Assembly: GCA_029531795.1 (NCBI GenBank)
Contig: JAPEIS010000007.1
Location: 744,001-808,000 of the forward strand
From: Sclerotinia nivalis
Lineage: Eukaryota > Ascomycota > Leotiomycetes > Helotiales > Sclerotiniaceae
Reading direction: 5' to 3'
Length of the DNA stretch: 64,000 nucleotides
Under the pieces are notes generated by a model, which was given only the letters and a program-made list of their open reading frames with translations, was not told the DNA's origin and did no database searches. Numbering within the stretch: position 1 is the stretch's first letter; each line of letters opens with the position of its first letter. Both the position numbers and the translations under genes were made by a program. Below are positions 49,545-59,885 of this stretch, piece after piece.

Positions 49545-51006
49545 TTAGTTCATTTGTCTGACCAAAGCGTTAATCTTCTCCTCACGGTTACCAAGGTCAC
49601 CACCAAGAACGTAGTGGTTGAACTTTCTTGGACGGAAACCACCAGTTGGGTTGCTGAGCTTGAATGGCCAGAGGAAGTTGGCGGCTTGCTTGAAGTTGGG
49701 GCCGACGGTGAAGATCTCGTGGATCAAATCTTCCATGCAGACAATACCGTATTTGCCAAGGTTGGTCTCGATGATGGAGTTGTCGGTAAGAGCAATGCGT
49801 TGCTTGTCAACCTTTCCGTAACCACGCTTGTAGACGAGCTCACGGACGGTCTTGAGGTTGGGGTAACCATAAGCGATCCATGGCTCAACAACCTTGAGCA
49901 TCTCGAGGGTAGCCTTAGTCATGCGAACGAAGACACCGTTGTTGATTTGAAGAAGACGGAGGAGCTGTAGAATCTTGCGAGGCTTGGGTGCGATCTTGTT
50001 GATACCCTTGATACGGATAACGAAGACCAACTTGGGCTCAGCTGGGATGTAGAAAGAACCAGATTGCTTGGCGACACGAGCAAGGCGGATCTTCTCACGT
50101 TCCTCATCACGGTACTCCTTGACGTACTTCTCAGCACGCTTGAAGATGACACCACGCTTCTCCTTGTTGGCCTATATGACGAGCAAGATTAGTCTCGCAA
50201 TCATGTATAAATGTGAGTACCAATGGCATGTGTTAAAACTTTTGTCAGACCCGAAAGATGATTAATTTGGACAACATCGACGTGAAGTCTAGTCACAAGT
50301 ATGGTTGTTTATGCATCATGTGAAGTAACACATGCCATTGAAGGTAAAAATGGAATGAGTCCGCAACGTACCTTCTTGACCTTCTCGGTCTCAGCAGCTC
50401 GTGCCTCTCTCTCCTTGGCTTGACTCTTGCGCTTCTTCAAAAGAGTCTCAGGAATGAGAACCTGCTGAGCGGTTGGGGTGGTTCTGTATCAAATATTAGT
50501 CTTGTATCCCGCATACAGATGTATGGAGAAGAGCGCCGAGAGGGAATTGCAGCTATAGCGCAGCATTCTCGCAAAAGGCAGACTCGACTGTAATGACTTT
50601 AATCGGTGAAAACCGAATTGTTCTCGACAACCCCTCTTCCAACGAAGGTAGAATTGCAGATCTCAATTGACAATTATTCTCATCCGACAAGACCTTGGCA
50701 GAAGCCTAGGATATATGCACAACATTATTGAATGTTTTCGTGGTCTCGAAAGGTACCATTGTATTTCCATTCGTGTGTGACAATTGTTTTAAAGGAGAAA
50801 ATTTTCATCTTCAACCTCAAGACCCCATACTACGTCTCTCGAAGCTCAAGTCAAAAGACCTGAATCAACGAGGGAGTAGCTTGGGACAGTTCGAGCTGGA
50901 AACCATTTCAGGTTCCAGCTTTCGAGAGGAACGCGACCATATCTGAATCCAACACAATCGATCGACTCTTCGAAGGAGTTTGGGAATATTCTTACGTGGC
51001 AGACAT
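49545..51006 (-). CDS. RPL7: 60S ribosomal protein L7 (uL30), 249 aa, three exons
   Basis: Structural protein of the large ribosomal subunit. Exons are 51006-50996 (11 nt, MSA plus two bases), 50483-50372 and 50171-49545; introns are 512 nt (GTAAGA..ACAG) and 200 nt (GTACGT..ATAG). The protein starts [20 protein letters not shown], has the basic N-terminal helix ([20 protein letters not shown]) and the uL30 core [20 protein letters not shown], and ends [16 protein letters not shown]. The length is that of yeast and animal L7. A tiny first exon and long introns are common in fungal ribosomal protein genes. The second intron holds a box C/D snoRNA. Divergent from the ATS1-like gene. Confidence 0.97.
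50221..50340 (-). ncRNA. Intronic box C/D snoRNA, predicted guide for 25S rRNA Gm805-type site
   Basis: Within RPL7 intron 2. On the minus strand: a 15-bp perfect terminal stem (CAATGGCATGTGTTA at 50340-50326 pairing with TAACACATGCCATTG at 50235-50221), a C box ATGATGC (50319-50313; consensus RTGATGA, one mismatch) and a D box CTGA (50248-50245). The 12 bases before the D box, CATCTTTCGGGT (50260-50249), are exactly complementary to the conserved LSU rRNA sequence ACCCGAAAGATG. The fifth base from the D box pairs with the G of ACCCG, which by my numbering is yeast 25S G805. Yeast snR39b guides that site, and yeast RPL7A/RPL7B introns host the related snR39 and snR59 (A807). Host and target region are thus shared; the exact homology is inferred. 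Confidence 0.8.
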
Positions 51007-51370
51007 CGTGGCGGTTTGTCGATTTCGAGGTTGTCGTATCGAAGGAGAAGTAATCAATTTGTCAAATTGAAAAATTTATTCGAAAGCCGGATGTGTGAAA
51101 AATTGACTCGCTTAATTATGACGCTAGTGACCTTATTAGCTCCGGGCTCATGAAATCTGTTCAATGCATTTATCACGTGATTCAGCACACTGAGAGCATG
51201 AGCTTTGAATCGAAATGAAATCAACCCTTCAACTTAATTTACACATTTTCTGAAGTTTTCATGGCATGATTACGCATTCCTATTCTTTAATTATCGTTCT
51301 ATGAAACACAGTTCATTTTAATCCCCACAACCGAGAAGTTACTCCTTTCCATCGCGAGGGGTGTCCAATA
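51007..51370. promoter_or_regulatory. Divergent promoter region, RPL7 / ATS1-like
   Basis: These 364 bp separate the two start codons and must hold both promoters. No clear TATA box or known site was identified; the region is moderately AT-rich. Confidence 0.5.
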
Positions 51371-52459
51371 ATGTCCACAATTTATGCCATGGGCTCAAAT
51401 GGCTCAGGACAACTTGGAGTTGGTCATAAAGAAGATGTATCAGTTCCCAAGCCGGTCATTTTCGAAGATGATGTTCCCGAAAGAGTCCAGCAAATCGAAG
51501 CTGGAGGTAATCACAGCCTCATATTATCGACTACAGGTAAATTATACTGTTCGGGGGATTCATCCTACGGAGCTTGTGGACTCACCCCCGATTCGCACCT
51601 TGCTGAATCAACATTTCGACGTGTGAAACTTTCGGATAATTTCACAATTAATGAAACACCAGTAGCATTCTGCGCAGCAACTTGGGAAGCATCTATTATT
51701 GTCCAGCGAGATGCATATGGTCATGCAACGAAGGTGTGTTGTTTTGGGACAGGAAATAGAGGGGAGTTAGGTCTGGGACAATTTCTGTTTCGATCATCCA
51801 AACCTCAGATGATTGAAAACTTCCCACCCACTGGGCTGGAAGTCGTCGATCTTGCCACATCTGTCAGTCATGTGGTCGCTGTCTTGAGTAATGGAGATGT
51901 ATATGGTTGGGGAAGTGGCCGAAAAGGACAACTTGGTCACCCTGACAGTGTCGTGTATGCTCCTCGTAAGATCGAAGGCCTCGATTTCAAAGTTGTTAGA
52001 GCTATCTGTGGAAGGGAATTCACATGTCTTTTGGCAGAGCCCTCCAGTGGTCAACATAGAATTATAGGGTCTGACAAGTGGAACATTAGATCTTCAGCGC
52101 CGGAGAAAATATCCGGATGGAGAGATGCTGGTAGCACATGGGGAAGTATTCTAATATTACAAAATGATGGATCTCTTGTGTCTTGGGGACGAGATGACCA
52201 TGGGCAATTGGCTCCATCACAACTACCATCCGTGCGTCAAATTGCTATTGGCAGTGAGCATGGTCTGGCACTCACCGCAGAAGACGAAGTTTGTGCATGG
52301 GGATGGGGCGAGCACGGAAATTGCGGACCGAAAACTAAAGATGGAGATGTGAAGGACACCTGGAATGTGGTGGCATCTACTAAATACATGCCAGTGGAAG
52401 CAAAAATCTCATATATCGGCGCCGGTTGTGCTACCAGCTGGATCTGCCTCAACTCATGA
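51371..52459 (+). CDS. ATS1: RCC1-repeat protein, probable Ats1/Kti13 homologue, 362 aa, single exon
   Basis: A beta-propeller of RCC1 repeats spanning the whole protein. Repeat signatures are GSNGSGQLGVGHKEDV near the N-terminus, GTGNRGELGLGQ, GWGSGRKGQLGHP, SWGRDDHGQLAP and AWGWGEHGNCGPK. The size and the lack of other domains fit the Ats1/Kti13 family. The yeast member pairs with Kti11/Dph3 and is needed for Elongator-dependent tRNA wobble-uridine modification and diphthamide synthesis. A general RCC1 protein cannot be excluded. The ATG at 51371 gives MSTIYAMGSNG, the usual immediate start of the first repeat. No intron. The stop is about 220 bp from the stop of convergent RAD9. Confidence 0.8.
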   Translation: MSTIYAMGSNGSGQLGVGHKEDVSVPKPVIFEDDVPERVQQIEAGGNHSLILSTTGKLYCSGDSSYGACGLTPDSHLAESTFRRVKLSDNFTINETPVAFCAATWEASIIVQRDAYGHATKVCCFGTGNRGELGLGQFLFRSSKPQMIENFPPTGLEVVDLATSVSHVVAVLSNGDVYGWGSGRKGQLGHPDSVVYAPRKIEGLDFKVVRAICGREFTCLLAEPSSGQHRIIGSDKWNIRSSAPEKISGWRDAGSTWGSILILQNDGSLVSWGRDDHGQLAPSQLPSVRQIAIGSEHGLALTAEDEVCAWGWGEHGNCGPKTKDGDVKDTWNVVASTKYMPVEAKISYIGAGCATSWICLNS

Positions 52460-52678
52460 TAGCCCACGCAAGATGGTCAATCATTATTCTCGCAAGCTAC
52501 CCGCTAGTCCCTCGAGGGCTGCTTACCTCGACGCCGAAATTCTGATGTACACACTTGCCAGCATGAGTATACGTGCTGTATTCCTTCAAGGTCATACCCA
52601 GACCCGACCCCCTTTAATACGATCCGAGCGGTCTGTATACCATTTAAGTCCCTATCTATGGATACCTAACCCAAGATA

Positions 52679-54332
52679 TCACTCATCAAACATACCACGA
52701 ACCTAACACGTTAATAAACTTCCTGGCTATAAGAGTTTGGTGACTTACTTGTGATAGTCGCTGAGTTGGTGCCACACGTTGTGTCGGCACGGTTATATAT
52801 TTTTCGCTGGGTACCTCCGAAGTCTTGGAATTACCCTTGTTTTGAGTCTCTTGTAGTCGGCGACTTGGATCACTAGCCGAAGATTCCTGTGAAGTGTTAG
52901 AAATAGCCTCGGGCAGGTCTTCACCAAACTTACGTCTACATTTGCATCCCACAATAACATTTCATTGTCCTCATACTCATAATCAACAGGGTTCCATCTA
53001 CGGTCGTCATCGTTCGCCGGCATAAACAGCGCTTGCGATTGAATGCTAGGTCGTGGAGGTGGAGGAGAAGGCCTAGAAATCTTCCTCCTTGTGATCTCTC
53101 GAACCAGATTTTGTTCTGGATCGACTGGTGCAGCCATCTCGGAGCCAGATCTAGTTCTTTTCAAACTCGGTGTGGCCTCCAAGGTCTGTCTTGCAGCTGG
53201 TCCTTTTGAAGATCGACTCCCATTTGTGGCTGGTGTTGCAGATGCCGCCCTTGCTTCACCGATTGTCATAAGGATAAATTCACACTGCATTCCGTCCTCA
53301 CTGTACGTAAGCTGCATTGGACTTGAAGGATTTGAGTATAAAGCTCTGATGTTTGTGTTGGTTATCCCGGCATGAGCGATGATTGACTTGAAGTCTTTGA
53401 CGCTGATAACAATATGAAGCTGCTCTTCGACACTGAACTCGACGAATTCCAAGGTCTCCACGGCTATTGTGGTGCGCAAAGGCTGCTTCAAGACTGCTAT
53501 AGAAAAATTAGTATTTTGCATAAATTATGAGGTTGAAATGGTGAGACTTGCCGTTCCCGGACATAATCTTTTCTGTAAAACTGGTTAGGCTCACGCGGCC
53601 CTCGGTAGAAAAAATATCGAGTTGTTCAGTTCCTGGCCCAAAATGTTCTGCAAACTCGCGCATTGTTTTTGAAGATATCGACCAGCTATTACTAGCCGCA
53701 TCCCTTGAGAACAGCGCATGCAGAGGGGGAACGGCTTCGAAGTTCAGTCGGTAAATCTTCAAGACCCCTAATTGTGGTGCGGTGGTCAGCAAGAATACAG
53801 TCCACCATCGTGATTCATTGATTTACCATGTCTGCATAGAATTCTCACAATGAAACGACTTTTTGTTGCCCCGTCTCCATCCTCAATTGATACGTCACAC
53901 TTTTCAATGGCAGTGTCTTTTTCCTTGGAAGCATCACCCCCAATACGACCCTTAAAAACAGCTAACAAAGCCTATCAAATAATCAACTAACAATCCTGAT
54001 GTCGTATAAAATCACAGACATACTTTGTTGTAAATCTTGCAGCTAAACTTTTCCTGTGTTTGACGACCACTACACACTGGAGTATATTGGTACTTGGAGA
54101 AGAATTTATTTCCCACCAAGGTGAAGGAAGCATAAGCTGACTTTGTGGAGTTGAGTGTGGTCAAAATGAGCTGTAAAGACTTTAGCAATCTATACAATAA
54201 TTGGATATTTGAATTCACCCTGCTATGAGTAGCTTCGATAGACACGGTTTCACTGAATTTCCCGAGACACACGAGTGCGTCATGTAATCTTCCCAGAGCT
54301 TCCGGAGTGAGTGTGAAAGTCAGAACCGCCAT
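52679..54332 (-). CDS. RAD9: DNA damage checkpoint protein Rad9 (9-1-1 clamp subunit), 448 aa, seven exons
   Basis: Rad9 with Hus1 and Rad1 forms the PCNA-like clamp loaded at damaged DNA to activate the ATR/Mec1-type kinase. Exons are 54332-54219, 54170-54024, 53971-53827, 53767-53552, 53496-52934, 52886-52749 and 52702-52679; all phases agree. Introns are 46-59 nt; the fourth begins GCAAGT, a GC-AG intron, and no GT donor nearby keeps frame. The start MAVLTFTLTPEALGRLHDAL and CRHGVLKIYRLNFEAV are typical of Rad9. Residues 1 to about 270 form the clamp fold. The tail is Ser/Pro-rich with basic patches (SLKRTRSGSE, ITRRKISRPSPPPPRPS) and ends QRLSQVRGMFDE, the conserved C-terminal type, supporting the 24-nt last exon. 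The first ATG in this frame lies 19 codons upstream; 54332 fits the family better. Confidence 0.92.
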
Positions 54333-54889
54333 GGCGAATATCAACCAAATCTTGTGGATGCGATAGCTTTTCAAAGCCGCGAAAAAAACCATACACTGAT
54401 CTTCATATCGAAAATGTTTTAAGACTCATTAACATAAAATCACGAAGAAAACTAAGACAATGATCTCTGTGTGATATGTGATACCACCTACCTAGTAAGT
54501 ATGAGTTGATTTTTTTGGAGTTGAGTTGGTGAACTGAAAACTGAAAAGATCTTTTCCCAGAAAGCCAACATCACGTGTTTCTGTCGCGTTCCTACCTTAA
54601 TGACGCGATTTGCCCCGCGTCTACTCGATCTCAAACACATCCACAGAGAAGAGAAGAGAACATCACATCTAATATTGAAGGGAAAACTTTAATCTAATTT
54701 AATTTCGTTTTATTAATGCTCATAACAAAACATCTCTAATACATAATTCCCATTACATACATACATACATATAAGTCCTATCTCATTGTTTTTTCTGATC
54801 AAGTTCACTTAAATACATCAACAATAATCGAAAGGTTCATCACCACCTGGATTATTAGGAGGAATTGCCACCCTCCAAGCAACAATATA
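54333..54889. promoter_or_regulatory. Divergent region between RAD9 and the F-box-like gene
   Basis: 557 bp with both promoters. A CACGTG E-box (TCACGTGTTT) lies near 54572, and a pyrimidine/AT-rich leader precedes 54890. No MCB site (ACGCGT) was seen. Confidence 0.4.
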
Positions 54890-56721
54890 ATGTCTCCGGA
54901 GCTCGAGACCGAGGCAGGCTCCAAGGATATCATCTCTAGTCCAGCGCATAGGACTATACATGATAAACAGAAGATCGTAACCTTGCCAGGAGATATACTT
55001 CTCCAAATCTGCGAAGAGTTAGGCACTCAACTTGAATTTGGAGTTCTTTTCAATTGTGCCATCGCTGGCAAGCAATTGGTTGGCTCGGCGTTGCAATGGC
55101 TATATAGGTAGGAGTCTTGCCCGTTAATCCATTTCCCAAATCAAGCCTTTCAATAACCTTTTGTAGATCACACAATGAATACTTAAGGATTATTAGTAGC
55201 GAAGGAGAGGCTCCCGAGTGGTCGAAAATACAAAAGCGCAATTCTAAATACAACGCGGTTTCGAAATGGGCATTGTCATGGCAATCCATTGTACGCTCAA
55301 GTCTAGGGGCTACCGCTTATCCATACTGTCTATATATACGCTCACTCGATTTAACCAATCTTTCAAATCTCCTTGAGGATGGCACCTTCCGAATTTCTGC
55401 GATGGATAACTTCTTTGCTGATGAGATGGCGAAGTTCTTAAGTGTAGATGGGGCACCGAGAAGGCGAACCAAGAGAGGACCACAAGTCCGACTCAACACT
55501 ACAAGTATTCTCAATTTAATAGGAGAATCTATAACAAGATACGTTAGCGAACGCGCGGACGAAACCCAGACAACAGTCGCTCTGGAGAATCTTTCTGGGG
55601 ATATTACATCAGTTGCATTACCAGTATGGGTGGGTCGTTTGTCAAGGTTGAAATCTATGACTATTTGGGATGGAAAATCTTTGAACGAGAACGTAGCGAC
55701 GGTGATCTTTAATAAATGCTCCAATTTCGACGAAATACGCATATTTGTGTGCTCAGACGATACGGATCACAATCCCGCCTCGTTCATAAAAGGTCTTAGA
55801 CACAACAGTCTTCTTTCCCTCGAGGTTCTGTCTAACTGCAAGATTGGTCCGGCATTTCTATCCGCCTTGAATCATCATTGTGAATCGCTTAAAAGCTTAA
55901 AGCTACAGAGCCTCAATTCGGAAGCCATCAAGAATCTCAACATTCTTCAAAGTTGTACTGCACTTGAGACACTTGATCTAGAAGACAGTCAACATACTGT
56001 GGATTTGGAAGCTACAGAAAACGACGTATTTCTTGAAACCGTTGAATGGTTGGGACACTGCGGGAAGCTCCGAGAATTGGTTCTAAACAGAATTGTTTGT
56101 GCCCCGGCCATTTTGAAGCAGGTTTGTTTACGAAACAATATTCGACTACAACGATTAGTAGTCACCGGCCCTTCTCTTGTCAATGATACGGACTTTCATA
56201 GGGCCATTTCTCACCAGACCGAGCTCGAGGTCCTTGAGCTCCGAGGTGGCTCGGATGAGGTATTTAGAGTCAGAGATGATATTGATAACCTCCTCACATC
56301 TATCTGTCAACTCACTAAGCTCAAGGAACTCACCATTGTGGAGTCGTTTGAGTATTTTAGTAGCAACGAAATCAAACGTCTCGCGCAAAGCTTACCCCTT
56401 CTCGAAAAGTTCCACTTCTCAGGCTATGGCATTGGAGATGAGATCTTACCCTATTTATCAAATCTACATAATTTGCGAGATGTGTCTATTGCCGCAATTT
56501 CCAGTTTTACCCTCGATGGTCTGCTGACCTATGTTTCGACTTTACGAGATACGAACCAAGGTCTTGTACTCTCGGTTATGAGCCAGAATTCTGACCACAA
56601 TCTTGCGCCATTGGAGCAGCAGCTTATCCGAGAAGGGATTATTGCGAAGGTAGATGGCAAATTTGACTTCGCACTACTAAGAGAAGTGGCCGAATCTGAG
56701 TTTGATTCCGCGTCTGATTAA
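54890..56721 (+). CDS. F-box-like, leucine-rich-repeat-like protein, 590 aa, two exons
   Basis: Exons are 54890-55107 and 55167-56721; the 59-nt intron (GTAGGA..TGTAG) splits an Arg codon. An N-terminal stretch, about residues 28-72 (IVTLPGDILLQICEEL, FNCAIAGKQLVGSALQWLY), has the Leu-Pro-x-(E/D)-hydrophobic pattern of an F-box. The rest holds loosely repeated leucine-rich segments (LRHNSLLSLEVLSNC, CESLKSLKLQSL, LEVLELRGG, LPLLEKFHFSGYG). Such proteins are usually substrate receptors of SCF ubiquitin ligases, but the substrate is unknown and the F-box is weak. The C-terminus is acidic (ESEFDSASD). Lineage-specific members are common in these fungi. Nothing broken was seen. Confidence 0.75.
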
Positions 56722-57193
56722 ATGTAGTGTAAGATCGATCGTTGGATACGGGTGCTGGTTGTTGGGATAGAATTGGGCTGAGTATAATGATACCAAGGTG
56801 TGGATTATGGAGTTCTGGCTTGGCTACAATAGGAAAAATATTGGAATCAGTGCTCCTATGAACGATGATTTATGTGAAAAGAGTGGAAGATTTGGACCAT
56901 GATTGGCTAGCACGCGCTCTTTATAAAGACCTTCTAAATAAGTAATACAAACACTCCCAAATCATTTACAGTAGAGGTCGCCTCTCCGGCAAATATGACT
57001 GCTTAGGGAAGTCGATATGAGATGTAGTTTTCAATGAACAAGTGTTAGATGTTCGATACTGTTAGTATATGTAACACCATCAATAATGTACGCATTAATG
57101 ACATAACTCTAATTCAATCCCACAATGGGGATTCTCGCCAACCATAGTAATTCGTGACAACTTATTTCTAACCTTCAATTTCTATCTTCCGTA
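56722..57193. other. Convergent 3' region
   Basis: Probable 3' untranslated regions of the F-box-like and hydrolase genes. No gene, RNA or repeat was recognised. Confidence 0.6.
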
Positions 57194-58111
57194 TCAATGA
57201 CAATATATGCCCCTCGTTGAGCCACGAGCTTGTGTTTGATCCTTGGGCTGGACCACCTCACGCACAACCCTTCCAACAAACCCCACAATCTCGCGACTCA
57301 CCTCGTTCGGAGCCTCCAACATCATCAGATGTCCGACCCCATCCAAGACTATCAATGTCTTTCTCTCCTCCACTACCCCACTTAGATTGTCTAGTGTTTC
57401 TTTCACTCTCTCTAACGTTTCAACCTTATCATCCCCACCAGCAAGTACTAACGTCGGCAAAGTGATCTTCCTTGACTCTTCCAATATATCTTCTTTCATT
57501 CCATATTTTGGCCACGCTGCTTTCGCACACTGATTGCCAGTTACCGCATTGGTCACCAGACTACCGACCACATGGTCAGAGAGAGGCGTAGCGGAAAGGA
57601 CATGAGTAATAGTAAAATTGGCAGCTTCAATAGTATCGAAAGCAGTCAATTGCTGCTTTGCCATTTCCTCGGGGAGAATCAAAGACGTAGGAGGAGCAGG
57701 CGCAAGAAGTGCGATGCCTCGGAGTTTAGGAAAAGACTTTGTAGGAGGAAGCGTTTCAACTGTAAAAGAGAGATGCATAGTAACTTTTCCGCCCATTGAA
57801 TGGCCGATCAGAATGAAAGAATGATCTGGGGGTAGGAGCTGGGGAATAAGAGTAAAAATGTCTTTGGAGAGGCCCCGGATATGATAAGCATCTGGATCTT
57901 GTGTGCCGGTGGAGGAGCCCCAGCCTCGGAAATCAATAGCTAAGCAATAGTAGTTGGCGGAGAGAAGTTTCATAAGAGGGTAATAGGTGCTAGAAGAACC
58001 ACCCCAGAAATGTAGAAAAATTAGGGCTGGTGAGGAGTTGGGTACGCCTGAAGAGAGGACATTGAGTTGAGTGGAGGAGTTGATCTCGTAAATTTTTGAG
58101 GTTGTCATCAT
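57194..58111 (-). CDS. Alpha/beta hydrolase, 305 aa, single exon
   Basis: A small alpha/beta-fold hydrolase of the esterase/epoxide-hydrolase-like group; substrate unknown. The catalytic triad is readable: Ser105 in GHSMGG, an Asp in LVLAGGDDKV (227 or 228) and His261 in DGVGHLMML. An oxyanion-hole motif HFWGGSSSTY is at about 34-43, and DFRGWGSS follows at about 60. No signal peptide or anchor, so probably soluble. The start has two adjacent ATGs. The tail after about residue 285 (QPKDQTQARGS) is likely disordered. Its 5' end is 211 bp from the stop of the next minus-strand gene. Confidence 0.9.
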   Translation of the reverse strand: MMTTSKIYEINSSTQLNVLSSGVPNSSPALIFLHFWGGSSSTYYPLMKLLSANYYCLAIDFRGWGSSTGTQDPDAYHIRGLSKDIFTLIPQLLPPDHSFILIGHSMGGKVTMHLSFTVETLPPTKSFPKLRGIALLAPAPPTSLILPEEMAKQQLTAFDTIEAANFTITHVLSATPLSDHVVGSLVTNAVTGNQCAKAAWPKYGMKEDILEESRKITLPTLVLAGGDDKVETLERVKETLDNLSGVVEERKTLIVLDGVGHLMMLEAPNEVSREIVGFVGRVVREVVQPKDQTQARGSTRGIYCH

Positions 58112-58322
58112 GTGAATGTTGAGTCTACGTTGGGTTGAATGTTAAAGCAGTAGTTGATAGAGCTATATATGCTTGACCCCCAAGTATGTAGTGGGGGGGC
58201 AGATATAGCAACAAGATATGCGGATATACACGACCATGATCGATGGTAGCACGGCTCTACAGAGACATTTAAGGATTCTTGTTGAATCATGATGCAGTAA
58301 GTCCGAAGAGACACTCTTAATA

Positions 58323-58987
58323 TCAAAGATCACGCCCTTTCTTTGATGACTCTTGCGTCGAAGTTTCCTTGTCTTCAAAAGTTTCCCCGTCATCCTCATA
58401 AAACTCCTCCTGTTCCTCTACCTTGTTCTCCTCTGCTTTCGCTGCTTTCTCTTCCGCCAGAAGTCGGTATTTTCTCTTACTCTTTTTCACTGCACTGCTC
58501 TTCTTTTTCCTTTTCGTTTCCCCCACAATCGCAACCCTACTGTCCTTCCCTTTCTCCAACAGCTCAATCCTTTCCGCCAGCATTTGCCGCGCAATTTTGC
58601 GATTCTGTGTACGAGAGCGGGTGGCTTGAACTTTGAGGACCATACCTGTTGGAATATGTTTTAACTGAACTGCGGAGGAGGTTTTATTCTGTGAAATGAT
58701 GAGTTGTAGATTTCAGGTTAAGGTTTCGACTCGATGGAGGGACGACCTACGATTTTCTGACCTCCCGGCCCACTGCCATGCAAGAATACTTCTGTAAAAT
58801 CCGCTTCATCTATGGGTGCTGGACGGTCTGGCATCTTCTTCTTCCATAATGGCGTTGTGCTGCAAATGCTGCGTTTGATGATTGAGCTTGAATTAACAAC
58901 ATTAGCATTTTCAAGGCCGGCGCCTTTAGGAAGTATTGAAAGTAATCTTCGTAGCATTGTACATCTTGACAATCTACCAATTGCCAT
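58323..58987 (-). CDS. Mitochondrial class-I release-factor-like GGQ protein (MTRFR/Rso55 type), 200 aa, two exons
   Basis: Exons are 58987-58751 and 58688-58323, with a 62-nt intron (GTAGGT..TCACAG) right after the GGQ motif. The protein has a basic N-terminal presequence (MAIGRLSRCTMLRRLLSILP), then EADFTEVFLHGSGPGGQK and NKTSSAVQLKHIPTG, the peptidyl-hydrolase domain of class-I release factors. Codon-recognition domains are missing. It ends in a Lys/Arg/Glu-rich tail (RKKKSSAVKKSKRKYRLL, then acidic). This layout fits the MTRFR (C12orf65)/yeast Rso55 group, thought to rescue stalled mitochondrial ribosomes. No ATG lies in frame upstream within the open stretch. Confidence 0.88.
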
Positions 58988-59390
58988 GAAATGATTCTCG
59001 TAGTTGTATATTGTTGTCACTTCATTGGATCATGTTTTATTAAGGTGGTATATTTGGATTGATGAAAATTGATCGCATTAATTAGCATAATTAATTAGTG
59101 GTTATCATACCCCGGGAAATTCGATATTCAGGTACGTACTCACAAAAAGTTCCGCCTCCGCCATTCCGCCCTCCTCTTCTTAATCCTCAATTCATCAATC
59201 CTCAATTTCCTCTCATGTTCAATTTCACATCGCAACTTTCTTGTGTATAGTCTACTTAGTCCTTTTGAATTACTAAGACTTGAAACTTGCTGCTATTCTC
59301 CTGTTGAACACGATTGAAGAAGCACGCGATAAAACTACGAGAATAGAGTTCTTTACGAATCAGGATCACAGGAAACGATAAGGGGCAACA
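58988..59390. promoter_or_regulatory. Divergent region between the GGQ protein and the SPT small subunit
   Basis: 403 bp holding both promoters. AT-rich core near 59035-59110 (TTAATTAGCATAATTAATTAG). Pyrimidine-rich leader before 59391 on +. No specific site recognised. Confidence 0.4.
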
Positions 59391-59885
59391 ATGTCTATGT
59401 TCGCATCTACATTTCGATGGCTGCAGAGGAAGAGGTATCAATATGAGGTATTTGCGCTCCGCCAATTCAAACAAGATATATTCTAATACACTTGAGCAGG
59501 TCACATTCTCATTGTATATGTTGACACCCACGGAGAAATTCATATTCAGTATGTCTTTTAATGTTCTAAGCTGGCAAACCTCCTGATCATTTCCATTGAT
59601 TGCGCTCATTATCTCCTTTCCAGAGGAATCCACTTTAGAAGGCACGCGTGGCTAATATCTTGTTCTGCAGATTCGTTTCTTTTCCTGTTCTTCAGCATGA
59701 TCATCATTGCTATGACACTTTACCTCCCACAACACATCACATTCCTTACCAACCGTGCCTGGTTTTACTACAATGGAGACGAATCGGCCAAGTCTGCTCT
59801 TACATCTGCGAGTCCGGTACTAGATGCAGTGGTCAAGGAAACAATTGGAAAGACTGCTGTGGCTGGAGTAGGGAAGGAATTATGA
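59391..59885 (+). CDS. Serine palmitoyltransferase small subunit (SPTSS-like), 106 aa, three exons
   Basis: A small membrane activator of serine palmitoyltransferase, the first enzyme of sphingolipid synthesis, at the ER. Exons are 59391-59447, 59500-59548 and 59671-59885; introns are 52 nt (GTATTT..GCAG) and 122 nt (GTATGT..TGCAG), and all phases agree. The start is MSMFASTFRWLQRKRYQYEV. The stretch LYMLTPTEKFIFNS followed by a hydrophobic segment and LPQHI closely matches the animal SPTSSA/B core (YMLEPWER..FN..MPQHI). One membrane segment spans roughly residues 33-58. The C-terminal 45 residues (Ala/Ser/Val-rich) are an extension absent from the animal proteins. Split exons make it easy to miss in annotation. 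Confidence 0.85.

Noticed and set aside
50285..50305. A second guide of the RPL7 intron snoRNA against SSU rRNA (CAACCATACT against AGTATGGT)
   Set aside because: Only about eight pairs, with a mismatch to the fungal 18S sequence as I recall it, and no clear D' box.
50890..50935. Hairpin GCTGGAAACC-ATTTCA-GGTTCCAGC in RPL7 intron 1, as a second snoRNA
   Set aside because: A 9-bp stem with a bulge, but no C/D or H/ACA boxes in the right positions.
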